64,000 bases of DNA from positions 56,917 through 120,916 of the forward strand of contig PXRT01000004.1 of NCBI GenBank assembly GCA_003020925.1, read 5' to 3'. Shown one piece after another: positions 25,382 to 33,437 of the stretch (positions within the stretch are counted from its first letter, which is position 1; each line of letters begins with the position of its first letter). The DNA is from Halobacteriales archaeon QS_6_64_34 (GTDB lineage: Archaea > Halobacteriota > Halobacteria > Halobacteriales > Haloarculaceae). The position numbers and the translations under genes were made by a program. Under the pieces are notes generated by a model. It saw only the letters and a program-made list of their open reading frames with translations, did not search any database and had not been told where the DNA came from.

Positions 25382-26458
25382 CTAGTCGTAGCGGACGTCG
25401 GTTATCGTGATTTCGGTGGCCTCGATTGTCTCGAGGACGGCCCCCCAGCCACCGATGTCGTACTGCTTCCCGTCGGCCTCAAGAGTGAGATTGATACGGC
25501 CCGCAAGCTGGGCCAGCGGGACCGGGTCCTGGCGACCCATGGAGCTGCCGGTGTAATCGATGCTTACGACCTGACCGGTCAGGTCGACCGGCTCCTTCGT
25601 GTCGGTCTCGTACCCCTGGACGGTAGCCTCGACCGTCGCGCCCTTCGCCAGAATCGGCTCCAGGTCCCGGACCGCATGGCGCAGGTCCACGTAGGTCGTC
25701 GGCGTCTCCGGGGTGCGAACGGTGTACACCGTCTCCCATATCTCCCAGAGACAGGTGAGGAAAAACCAGTGGAACAGATAGGTGTGGGTGCGGTCGTTGA
25801 CGAGCACGCCGTACTCGTTGACGGACTGCCGGTGGGGGGCAAAACAGGTCCAGCGACGGTCGACAAGCACCAGAAACGGCGACGGGATATCCCGGTGACG
25901 GGTTTCCGTACACGCGCCCTCTATCTTCGACTGGTCGGGAATGTCGTCGTCTGAATTGGTACAGATGCTGAGCTTGATGTTGACGCCCCGGTCGTGGGCG
26001 GCGACAAGCTCCGACCGGAGCGCGCGAAACTGCTCGGTGTCGACGCCCAGTTGAATCTGCTGGTCCGCAGCGCCGATGAGTTCCTTCGCTCGCTTGAGCA
26101 CCGTGTCGAACCGCTTGACGATGCTCACCTCGTGGTCTGACATCTCCGGCTCGTTCCACCGTTTTTCGATGGCCGCCGCGGCGTCGAGATACTTGCTCGA
26201 CTGGGAGCGGAGGTCTTCGAGGACCCCCTGTGGGTCGTGTGCCCGAGCGGTGAGCGAGTCCTGCTGGAAGGTCTCGATGTATCCCTTCGATTCGAGGTCC
26301 CGGAGCACGTCATAGATACGCGGGTCCGGCACCTCGGAGGCGTCGGCGATATCCGTCGCCGAGGCCGTCCCAAGCCCTAACAGCGCGACGTAGGCCTCCG
26401 CCTGATACGGCGAGAGACCTGCGTCTTCCAGTGTCGCTGTCAGTTCGTCGTCGTCCAT
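25382..26458 (-). CDS. TrmB-family sugar regulator of the importer/glucosidase locus
   Basis: A 358-residue regulator with an N-terminal TrmB winged helix (residues about 10-80: SPYQAEAYVALLGLGTASAT, then VPDPRIYDVLRDLESKGYIE), a middle PLD-like region, and a C-terminal beta-rich sensor domain (residues about 265-355). It lies directly upstream of the sugar importer on the same strand. A TAACAA-N7-TGTA motif overlaps its own predicted TATA box, and the same motif lies before the importer and glucosidase operons, so it is the best candidate for the protein that binds this motif. GfcR, encoded divergently, is the alternative. Confidence 0.85.
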   Translation of the reverse strand: MDDDELTATLEDAGLSPYQAEAYVALLGLGTASATDIADASEVPDPRIYDVLRDLESKGYIETFQQDSLTARAHDPQGVLEDLRSQSSKYLDAAAAIEKRWNEPEMSDHEVSIVKRFDTVLKRAKELIGAADQQIQLGVDTEQFRALRSELVAAHDRGVNIKLSICTNSDDDIPDQSKIEGACTETRHRDIPSPFLVLVDRRWTCFAPHRQSVNEYGVLVNDRTHTYLFHWFFLTCLWEIWETVYTVRTPETPTTYVDLRHAVRDLEPILAKGATVEATVQGYETDTKEPVDLTGQVVSIDYTGSSMGRQDPVPLAQLAGRINLTLEADGKQYDIGGWGAVLETIEATEITITDVRYD

Positions 26459-26509
26459 TCGTCTCCCTGCTGTGTGGTCGTTCGGTAGCTGTTTTCTGGT
26501 TCCATATTT

Positions 26510-26526
26510 TACACCCCTTGTTGTTA
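26510..26526 (-). promoter_or_regulatory. TAACAA-N7-TGTA motif over the trmB promoter
   Basis: On the minus strand TAACAA-CAAGGGG-TGTA, continuing AAAT. The last bases merge with a TATA-like GTAAAATATGG that would give a start about 24 bases before the ATG at 26458. Overlap with the TATA box fits autorepression. Confidence 0.55.
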
Positions 26527-26622
26527 TTTTTGAGACGTAATTGTGGGTACTTTTCTACTTCGGTACGCTACGGACGCCGTTCCCGTGGTGTGGCACCCGT
26601 CGACCGATTTCGTGTGATTCAA

Positions 26623-26639
26623 TAACAATGGGCGTTGTA
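26623..26639 (+). promoter_or_regulatory. TAACAA-N7-TGTA motif between trmB and gfcR
   Basis: TAACAA-TGGGCGT-TGTA, continuing AAAT exactly as at 26510, so a TATA-like stretch again overlaps the right half. It faces gfcR, which would then have a second promoter with a leader of about 165 bases. The 373-base gap 26459-26831 otherwise contains no convincing gene. Confidence 0.55.
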
Positions 26640-26798
26640 AAATTCTATTGCATGAGAGATAACCGTAGCCGGAGGGCCCGACCCGGGTACACCGACCACG
26701 GGACGTCACCGGAGGAGATACTGGTCCGTTCCTCGGGGCCGCGCCCGAGTGTGTGGCAGGCCGGAGTGGGACCCGCTGATATCGCGGCCAAAAGGCAT

Positions 26799-26808
26799 TG
26801 ATATTAAG
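26799..26808 (+). promoter_or_regulatory. TATA box of gfcR (leaderless)
   Basis: TGATATTAAG centred about 28 bases before the ATG at 26832, the distance expected for a leaderless haloarchaeal transcript. Confidence 0.5.
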
Positions 26809-26831
26809 CCCTGCCGGACAGACGTTCGCGT

Positions 26832-27473
26832 ATGAAGAATATCGACGACCTCGTCGACAGTGCAGCGGACCTCGCCGAGCGAGGACTGTCCAAGGGTGAG
26901 ATAGCCGACGAACTGAACGTCTCCCGCGAGACTGCGAGCTGGCTGGTCGAGCGGAGCGGGTCCGGCCCCACGCCGACGGAGACGCCCAAGAGCGGTCCCC
27001 ACGACATCCACGTCGACTGGTCCGCGCTGGGACGGGACAGCGCGCGGCTCCATCACGTCGGCTGTGCGATGGCCGACCTCCTCTCGAAGCAGGGCGAAGA
27101 CGTCGACCTCACTATCGGCATCGAGAAGGCCGGTGCGCCGCTGGCCACCACGGTCGCACGGGAACTGGATACGGACCTCGGGACCTACGCTCCCTCGAAA
27201 CACCAGTGGGACGACGACGAGAGCGACACCTCCGATGGCTCGTTCTCCCGGAACTTCGCCCAGATTCGGGACCGGGACTGCTACGTCGTCGACGACACCA
27301 TCACCAGTGGCAACACGATGACCGAGACCGTCGATGCCATCCAGAAACAGGGCGGCAACCCCATCGCCTGTGTCGTACTGGCCGACAAGCAGGGCATCGA
27401 AGACATCCACGGCGTCCCCGTCTACTCGCTGTTGCAGGTCATCCGCGTGGGCAGCGACGACCCCTCGGCCTGA
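26832..27473 (+). CDS. gfcR: GfcR, glucose/fructose catabolism regulator
   Basis: A 213-residue protein that joins an N-terminal helix-turn-helix (residues about 10-45, LAERGLSKGEIADELNVSRE) to a phosphoribosyltransferase domain resembling orotate phosphoribosyltransferase. The PRPP motif CYVVDDTITSGNT is at about residues 156-168. In Haloferax volcanii GfcR activates genes of sugar degradation, apparently using the transferase fold as a metabolite sensor. Here it is divergent from the TrmB-type regulator, and its likely target genes (gdh, kdgK, pyk) are also in this window. Confidence 0.9.
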   Translation: MKNIDDLVDSAADLAERGLSKGEIADELNVSRETASWLVERSGSGPTPTETPKSGPHDIHVDWSALGRDSARLHHVGCAMADLLSKQGEDVDLTIGIEKAGAPLATTVARELDTDLGTYAPSKHQWDDDESDTSDGSFSRNFAQIRDRDCYVVDDTITSGNTMTETVDAIQKQGGNPIACVVLADKQGIEDIHGVPVYSLLQVIRVGSDDPSA

Positions 27474-27503
27474 ACGCCGGACGATAAACACCGGTTTCGA
27501 CGG

Positions 27504-29216
27504 CTACTCGAGCCGGAACACGCGGGCCTCGTAGGGTTCGTGGGCCGTCGTGGGCGTGATGGCGTCCCGGTCGTAGTTCGACAGCAACAGGTCGGCGTCC
27601 TCGACCGTCGTCGGAAGCTCCACGGGTTCCCGGTCCGCCGAGAAGTTGAGCACCGCGAGCATCCGCTCGCTGACGCCACCGTCGGGGTACTCAAGCGTCT
27701 GTGTGTAGGCGGCCAGTCGTTCGTGCTCGGGGTGGAGGTCCTCGTATGTGCCATAGACGAAGGCGTCGTGTTCGGCGCGCAACTCGATGAGCGAGCGGTA
27801 GTACGCCGTGACTGAGTCGTCCGCCTGGGCGGCGACGTTGACCTCCTCGTAGTTGGTGTTGACCGGGAGCCACGGTTCGCCGTCGGTAAAGCCCGCGTGG
27901 TCGCTGTCGTCCCACTGCATCGGCGTCCGGGCGTTGTCCCGCGAACGATACCCCACGATGTCGGCGACCTCCTCGAAACTGTCGTACTGTCCGGAGTCGA
28001 GCAGCTCCCTGGTCGCCCGTCGAGCGTCGACGTCCGCCAGACTCTCCACGTCCGTCCACTGGGCGTTGGTCATCCCCAGCTCCTGCCCCTGATAGACGTA
28101 GGGCGTCCCGGAACGGGTCAGCATGAACGTCCCGAGCATCGTCGCCGACTCGCGGTGGTACGTCTCGGGGTCGCCGTAGCGAGAGACGACCCGTGGCTGG
28201 TCGTGGTTCTCCCAGAACAGCGCGTTCCAGCCCTCCGCCGAGAGCCCGTCGTGCCACCGGCGGGTTATCTGTTTGAGTTCGGGCAGGTCCCAGTCGCCGA
28301 CGCTCCAGCGCTTGCCGTCCTCGTAGTCGAGCTTCGTGTGCTGGAAGTGAAAGGCCATGTCCAGCGGGCCGTCCGTCCCCGCGTACTTGCGGGCCTGCTC
28401 GACGCTCAGCTGCGGCATCTCGCCGACGGTCATGGCGTCGTAGTTCGAGAGGACCTGCTCGTCCATCGCCTCGAGATACGCCAGCAACCGGGGGCCGTCG
28501 ACGAAGTGCCGTGCACCGGTCCACTCGGCATCGGGGTCGCCGTCCGGTAGCCCGGCCGCCTTCGAGAGCAGATTGATGACGTCCAACCGGAATCCGTCGA
28601 TGCCCTTCTCCAGCCACCACTCCATCGTGTCGAAGATGTCCCGCCGCACCGCCGGATTTCGCCAGTTCAGGTCCGGCTGTGACTCGTCGTACAGATGTAG
28701 GTAGTACTTGCCCCGTTCCTCGTCGTACGTCCAGGCGGACCCGCCGAAAAACGACTCCCAGTTGTTGGGCGCCTCGCCGTCCTCGCCCTCGCGCCAGATG
28801 TAGTAGTCCTCGTAGTCCGGGTCGCGCCGTCGGGAGCGCTGGAACCACTCGTGGTCGACGGAGGTGTGGTTGACGACGAGGTCCATCACCAGCCGCATAT
28901 CCCGCTCGTGTACCTGTGCCAGTAGCTCCTCCCAGTCGCCCATCGTCCCGTACTCGTGGTGGATGGAGCGGTAGTCGCTGATGTCGTAGCCGTTGTCGTG
29001 CTGTGGCGACTCGTACACCGGGTTCAACCAGATGGCGTCGGCGCCCAGGTCAGCGACGTGGTCGAGTCGGTCGATAATCCCGGGAATGTCGCCGATGCCG
29101 TCGCCGTCGCTGTCTGCGAAGCTTCGCGGGTATATCTGATAGACGACCGACTCCTTCCACCACGTTCGCTCAGCCTCCGGGACCGGGCAACTGGTCTGTT
29201 GTGGTGGTTTGGTCAT
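27504..29216 (-). CDS. alpha-glucosidase, GH13 (second gene of pair)
   Basis: 570 residues from the ATG at 29216, two bases after the stop of the upstream paralogue; the longer in-frame version would run into that gene. GH13 signatures: VVNHTS (region I), DGFRLDVIN with the nucleophile Asp, MTVGEMP with the acid/base Glu, and ENHDQPRV with the transition-state Asp. The group is oligo-1,6-glucosidase / alpha-glucosidase. No signal peptide, so it acts inside the cell on imported oligosaccharides, releasing glucose for Gdh or the ROK kinase. Its N terminus has a Pro/Gln-rich extension of about 18 residues compared with its neighbour. Confidence 0.9.
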   Translation of the reverse strand: MTKPPQQTSCPVPEAERTWWKESVVYQIYPRSFADSDGDGIGDIPGIIDRLDHVADLGADAIWLNPVYESPQHDNGYDISDYRSIHHEYGTMGDWEELLAQVHERDMRLVMDLVVNHTSVDHEWFQRSRRRDPDYEDYYIWREGEDGEAPNNWESFFGGSAWTYDEERGKYYLHLYDESQPDLNWRNPAVRRDIFDTMEWWLEKGIDGFRLDVINLLSKAAGLPDGDPDAEWTGARHFVDGPRLLAYLEAMDEQVLSNYDAMTVGEMPQLSVEQARKYAGTDGPLDMAFHFQHTKLDYEDGKRWSVGDWDLPELKQITRRWHDGLSAEGWNALFWENHDQPRVVSRYGDPETYHRESATMLGTFMLTRSGTPYVYQGQELGMTNAQWTDVESLADVDARRATRELLDSGQYDSFEEVADIVGYRSRDNARTPMQWDDSDHAGFTDGEPWLPVNTNYEEVNVAAQADDSVTAYYRSLIELRAEHDAFVYGTYEDLHPEHERLAAYTQTLEYPDGGVSERMLAVLNFSADREPVELPTTVEDADLLLSNYDRDAITPTTAHEPYEARVFRLE

Positions 29217-29218
29217 GG

Positions 29219-30877
29219 TTACTCCAGTCGATAGACGCGTGCTTCGTAGGGTCGCAGCGTCAGCGAGGCGCCCGCTTCCGTCGGCGGGTTGTAGTTCGAG
29301 CACAGCAGTTCCTCGGTACGGGCGGCGTCGTCGAGTGTCACTGTCGTCTCCGTGTCGTCGACGTTCAATGCCACTAAAACGGCGTCGTCTTCGAGTTCCA
29401 TCCGATAGGCCCACACGGATTCGTGGTTCGGAAGCAAAAGGTTATACGCACCATATATCAACTCCTCGTGGGTTTCTCGCAGTTCGACGAGGTCGCGGTA
29501 GTAGTGAAGCACCGAGTCACGGTCGGTCACGGCGGCCGCCGCGTTGATTGTCTCGTGGTTGGGGTTGACCGGGAGCCACGGCTCGCCGTCGGTGAAGCCG
29601 GCGTGTTCGCTGTCGTCCCACTGCATCGGCGTCCGGGCGTTGTCCCGAGAGCGGTCCCTGACAGCCTGCTTGACTTCCTCGAAGTCCGCTATCTCGCCCG
29701 CCTCGATAGCGGCCTCGACCTTGCCGACTGACTGGAGGTCGTCCAGTTGTTCGAGACGTTCCCACGGGTAGTTCGTCATTCCGAGTTCCTGGCCCTGGTA
29801 GACGTAGGGCGTCCCGGAGAGCGTAAACAGGAGGGTCCCCAGCAGTTTGGCGGACTCCCGGCGGTACTCGCCGTCGTCGCCAAAGCGGGAAACGATGCGG
29901 GGCTGGTCGTGGTTGGTCAGGTACAGCGAGTTCCAGCCGTCCAAGTCCGTCTGCCACTCCGAGAAGACGGCCTTGAGGTCGGTGAGGTTCCACTCGCTCG
30001 GGGAGAGCCACCCCGATTTCTGGTCGACGGACATATGTTCGAAGTGAAAGAGCATGTCTATCGGGCCGTCGGCGCCGACGTAATCGCTCCCCGTCTCCGG
30101 GTCAACGTCGAGACACTCGCCGACGGTCATCACGTCGTAGTCGTCGTAGGTCTCCGTGGCCATCTCCGTCATGTAGCCCAACGCCTCGGGGCCGTTGGTG
30201 AACTGCTCGATGCCGACCCACTCGCTGTCGGGGTCGCCGTCGGGGAGCCCCTCCGGCTTTGATATCGCGTTGATGACGTCCATCCGGAAGCCGTCGATGC
30301 CCTTCTCCAGCCACCAGTTCATCATGTCATAGACGTTCTCGCGGACGGCTTCGTTGTCCCAGTTCAGGTCCGCCTGCGTCTCGTCAAACAGATGGAGATA
30401 CTGCAGTCCGGCCGTCTCGTCGTAGTTCCAGGCGTCCCCGCCGAAGCCGCTCGTCCAGTTGTTGGGCGCCTCGCCGTCCTCGCCCTCGTGCCAGAAGTAG
30501 TACTCGCGATAGCCGTCCTCGTCGCGCCGGGACTTCTGGAACCACTCGTGGTCGACGGAGGTGTGGTTGACGACGAGGTCCATCACCAGCCGCATATCCC
30601 GCTCGTGTACCTGTGCCAGTAGTTCCTCCCAGTCGCCCATCGTCCCGTACTCCTCGTGAATAGCCCGATAGTCGCTGATGTCGTAGCCGTTGTCGTGCTG
30701 TGGCGACTCGTACACCGGGTTCAACCAGATGACGTCGACGCCCAGGCCTGCGACGTAATCCAGCTTCTCGATGACGCCCCGGAGGTCACCGACGCCGTCC
30801 CCGTCGCTGTCCGCGAAACTCCGTGGATAAATCTGATAGACGACTGCCTCCTTCCACCACGTTCGCTGCTCGTCCAT
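29219..30877 (-). CDS. alpha-glucosidase, GH13 (first gene of pair)
   Basis: 552 residues from the ATG at 30877; a GTG at 30886 would add three residues, and the TATA-derived transcription start near 30881 favours the ATG. Region II is DGFRMDVIN, region III VMTVGECL, region IV TNHDQPRI. It shares long stretches with the downstream paralogue (for example the whole QVHERDMRLVMDLVVNHTSV block), so the pair arose by tandem duplication. Cytoplasmic, family alpha-glucosidase/oligo-1,6-glucosidase. A difference in linkage or chain-length preference is likely but unproven. Confidence 0.9.
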   Translation of the reverse strand: MDEQRTWWKEAVVYQIYPRSFADSDGDGVGDLRGVIEKLDYVAGLGVDVIWLNPVYESPQHDNGYDISDYRAIHEEYGTMGDWEELLAQVHERDMRLVMDLVVNHTSVDHEWFQKSRRDEDGYREYYFWHEGEDGEAPNNWTSGFGGDAWNYDETAGLQYLHLFDETQADLNWDNEAVRENVYDMMNWWLEKGIDGFRMDVINAISKPEGLPDGDPDSEWVGIEQFTNGPEALGYMTEMATETYDDYDVMTVGECLDVDPETGSDYVGADGPIDMLFHFEHMSVDQKSGWLSPSEWNLTDLKAVFSEWQTDLDGWNSLYLTNHDQPRIVSRFGDDGEYRRESAKLLGTLLFTLSGTPYVYQGQELGMTNYPWERLEQLDDLQSVGKVEAAIEAGEIADFEEVKQAVRDRSRDNARTPMQWDDSEHAGFTDGEPWLPVNPNHETINAAAAVTDRDSVLHYYRDLVELRETHEELIYGAYNLLLPNHESVWAYRMELEDDAVLVALNVDDTETTVTLDDAARTEELLCSNYNPPTEAGASLTLRPYEARVYRLE

Positions 30878-30901
30878 ATACACCACGCTAGTACCAACCC
30901 G

Positions 30902-30911
30902 TACTTAAAAT
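30902..30911 (-). promoter_or_regulatory. TATA box of the glucosidase operon
   Basis: On the minus strand ATTTTAAGTA, about 26 bases before a start site that would lie within five bases of the ATG at 30877, so a nearly leaderless message. Confidence 0.5.
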
Positions 30912-30922
30912 TATTCCAAAGT

Positions 30923-30939
30923 TAACAATCGGTGTTGTA
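30923..30939 (+). promoter_or_regulatory. TAACAA-N7-TGTA motif upstream of the glucosidase operon
   Basis: TAACAA-TCGGTGT-TGTA with the symmetric core ACAA-TCGGTG-TTGT. It sits about 24 bases upstream of the TATA box, a position used by activators in archaea. Confidence 0.6.
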
Positions 30940-30970
30940 AATATAACCGAAACAGTTCACACCCCACCGG

Positions 30971-32050
30971 TCACCGTTTTAGTACGGCATGACGGGGAAT
31001 CGCGGTGTCATACCCGACTGCTTCGACCCGTTCGGTCGGCCACTCGCCGGTCCCGGAGAGCAACTCGATGCCGTCGGCCGTGACCAGATGGGTGTCCTCG
31101 CTCTTTGCGCCCCCGACGGTCGGGTTCCAGGCGTACCCCTGTGGCAGGACGACAGACGCCTCGCTGTCGGGGGACCCAATCCACTCCCGGCCGGCGTAGC
31201 CCGCCGCGCCGCCCTGGTGATGGTTGCGCCACTCGCCGTCCCACCCGACGGCGTCGTAGGCCCGCTGGATGGCTTCGAACACGTCACTGGCGGTCCCGCC
31301 CGCTCTCCCCACGGCCCGCGTCGCAGCCAGTGCGGTCGCCTCGATGCACATTGCCGCCGCTGTCCGCTCACTGAGCCAGTTTGGCGGGTCGAAGGCGACC
31401 GTCCGGGTACAGCTGGTACAGAGCCCATCGCGCCCGGCAGTCACCGAAAGCAATGCATACTCGCCGAGCGGTTCGGTCTGTGGGGTGTAGTGACGATACA
31501 GCTGTGCCCGCTCAGCACTGCCGACGAGGGCAACTGGTGAGTCGATGCCAGCCGCCGCCAGTTCGCCCCGGAGGTCGGCCGCGACGGCCCGTTCGGTATC
31601 CGTCGAATCGACCCGCCGCGCCACGCGTTCGACCGCCTCGGCCACGTCGGCACTCAGCGTCCGGTATCGCTGCTGCTGGCGCTCGGTCAGCGGCTGCCGG
31701 AGTGCCGACGCGTCCACGCTCTCGAACTCGGCCACCTCGAAATCGGCCGCCGCCGGCAGCGGACTCACCTCGGCGACGGCCGAGGTCAGGTCGGTCTCGT
31801 ACCAGGTGTAGGTCTCGACGTCGACGTCATCGCGTAGCTCCTCCGCACGCAGGCGCGGCCCTTCGATGCCGTCTGTGACGACCGTGACACCGTCACCGTC
31901 GTAGCCCGCCGCCGCGACGCCGATATCGCCGCCCCGGTCGACGACGTTGCTTCCGCCGGTCACCCAGGCGAAGCTGTTCGGTCGTGCGAACCAGACCGCC
32001 GCGAGACCGTGCCGTTCGAGATACGCGTCGAGTCGGGCGGTAAGTGACAT
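30971..32050 (-). CDS. M24 (creatinase-fold) family protein lacking metal ligands
   Basis: 359 residues from the ATG at 32050; a TTG at 32059 would add three. The fold is recognisable: an N-terminal creatinase-like domain (AVWFARPNSFAWVTGG) and a C-terminal pita-bread domain. In M24 peptidases the metal is held by Asp, Asp, His, Glu and Glu. Here the first Asp position reads SVTAGRDG, the second is SCTRT instead of SDxTRT, and the first Glu reads AWNPTV instead of xxEPG; only a later Glu (KSEDTHLVT) remains clear. It is probably not a metallopeptidase. A metal-free hydrolase (creatinase itself needs none) or a binding role is possible. Confidence 0.7.
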   Translation of the reverse strand: MSLTARLDAYLERHGLAAVWFARPNSFAWVTGGSNVVDRGGDIGVAAAGYDGDGVTVVTDGIEGPRLRAEELRDDVDVETYTWYETDLTSAVAEVSPLPAAADFEVAEFESVDASALRQPLTERQQQRYRTLSADVAEAVERVARRVDSTDTERAVAADLRGELAAAGIDSPVALVGSAERAQLYRHYTPQTEPLGEYALLSVTAGRDGLCTSCTRTVAFDPPNWLSERTAAAMCIEATALAATRAVGRAGGTASDVFEAIQRAYDAVGWDGEWRNHHQGGAAGYAGREWIGSPDSEASVVLPQGYAWNPTVGGAKSEDTHLVTADGIELLSGTGEWPTERVEAVGYDTAIPRHAVLKR

Positions 32051-32089
32051 ACTGAACAAACGGATGGCGGCCGGTTAAACCCGCCCGGT

Positions 32090-32323
32090 GTGACAGCGGT
32101 AGTGTTTAGTTTAGTAGAAAACGCGGAAGAAAGCCAGAAAGCCCCCGACCGCTCGACTACTGCGACTCGCTGCGCGCTTCACTCACTCCGCTCGTTGCAG
32201 TGCTTGCTTCGCCTCGTACGTCGAGCGGTCCCGAGGAGCGCAGCGAGCCCCCCGACCGAAGCCAGCCGGGGCTTTCTGGCTGGTGACAGTCTGAATCGCC
32301 TAACTAAACACCACCGTGACAGC
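32090..32323. mobile_element. MITE-like element with flanking 8-base repeats
   Basis: A non-coding element of about 218 bases between the M24 gene and the Gfo/Idh gene. Ends: CGGTAGTGTTTAGTT (32097-32111) and its near-perfect inverted copy AACTAAACACCACCG (32302-32316), 14 of 15 paired. Outside them GTGACAGC occurs directly repeated at 32090-32097 and 32316-32323, as expected of a target duplication. Inside, AGCCAGAAAGCCCC (32132-32145) and GACCGCTCGAC (32147-32157) pair with 32268-32281 and 32220-32230, giving a long hairpin with an extra 37-base piece in one arm. A second partial copy lies at 38-122. No transposase is encoded. Confidence 0.72.
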
Positions 32324-33430
32324 CTATAGCGACACGCGTTCGCCACGGTCGTCGCTGCGCTCGACCGCATCGAGAACCCGCTGGACCGCCAGCCCGTCGG
32401 CGAAGCTCGGTTCGTACTCGCCGCCCTCGGCCACTGCCGAGAGGAACTCGTAGTCCTCGTGAACGAAGGTGTGTTCCCAGCCGATGACGTGGCCCGGCGG
32501 CCACCAGTGGTCGATGTAGGGGTCGTCAGCGTCCGTCACCAGAATCGTCTCGTACCCCCGCGACCCCTCCCGGAGCACCTCCAGTTCGTTTAGCCGCTCC
32601 AGGGAGAACCGCAGGCTCCCCTTTGCCCCCTCAATCTCGATGGTGTGGTCGTTCTTGTGGCCGTTGGCAAAGCGCGACGCCTCGAGGGTTCCTACCACAC
32701 CGTTCTCGAAGTCCACTTGCGCGCTGTAGGCGTCGTCGACCGTGACCGGGCGGGTCCCGCTGCCGTCTTCCACTGGTCGCTCGTCGACGAACGTCCGGAG
32801 GTGACCGGAGACTTCGGCGATGTCGCCCACGAGAAAGCGTGCGAGGTCGACCGTGTGCGCACCCAGGTCGCCCAGCGCGCCGCTGCCGGCCATCTCGGCG
32901 TCGTTGCGCCAGGACCACGGCGCCTCCGGGTCGACCAGCCAGTCCTGGAGATATCGCCCCCGGAAGTGGTGGAGTTCGCCGAGGTCGCCATTTTCGATGA
33001 GCCGCTTTGCGTACTGGACGGCCGGGACGAACCGGTAGTTGAACGCGACGCCGGCCGGGACCCCGGCGTCGCTCGCCGCGTCGGCCATCGCCTCGGCGTC
33101 CTCTAAGGTGGGCGCGAGCGGCTTCTCACAGAACGTCGGCGTGCCGGCCTCCAAGGCGGCGATGGAGGGCTCCGCGTGGACGTGGTTCGGCCCGAGGTTG
33201 TAGAACACGTCCACCTCGTCGACCACGTCGCGCCAGTCGGTGGCGGTGCGGGCGAAGCCGAGTCGGTCGGCGGCGTCGGCTAACGCCACCTCATCGCGGC
33301 CGACGATGACCTCGCGGTTCACCTCAGGGGCGTCCTCGAAGAACATCGGGAGCCGAGCGAAGGCGTTGGCGTGGGCGTTGCCCATGAAGCGGTAGCCGAG
33401 GACGCCGATGTCGAGTGGGTCTGCGGTCAT
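32324..33430 (-). CDS. Gfo/Idh/MocA-family oxidoreductase
   Basis: A 368-residue NAD(P)-binding protein. The nucleotide site is IGVLGYRFMGNAHANAFARL (residues about 8-27) and the catalytic motif TFCEKPLAPT is near residue 95. The DLGAHTVDLARFL block near 180 is typical of the C-terminal domain. It begins seven bases after the stop of the TIM-barrel isomerase on the same strand, so the two form an operon. Such pairs usually oxidise and epimerise myo-inositol or keto-sugars. The substrate is unknown. Confidence 0.85.
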   Translation of the reverse strand: MTADPLDIGVLGYRFMGNAHANAFARLPMFFEDAPEVNREVIVGRDEVALADAADRLGFARTATDWRDVVDEVDVFYNLGPNHVHAEPSIAALEAGTPTFCEKPLAPTLEDAEAMADAASDAGVPAGVAFNYRFVPAVQYAKRLIENGDLGELHHFRGRYLQDWLVDPEAPWSWRNDAEMAGSGALGDLGAHTVDLARFLVGDIAEVSGHLRTFVDERPVEDGSGTRPVTVDDAYSAQVDFENGVVGTLEASRFANGHKNDHTIEIEGAKGSLRFSLERLNELEVLREGSRGYETILVTDADDPYIDHWWPPGHVIGWEHTFVHEDYEFLSAVAEGGEYEPSFADGLAVQRVLDAVERSDDRGERVSL

Positions 33431-33437
33431 TGGTGGG

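Noticed and set aside
26541..26801. 86-codon ORF upstream of gfcR
   Set aside because: It crosses an operator-like motif and the gfcR promoter, and has no recognisable feature. An internal ATG at 26652 would precede the predicted transcription start.
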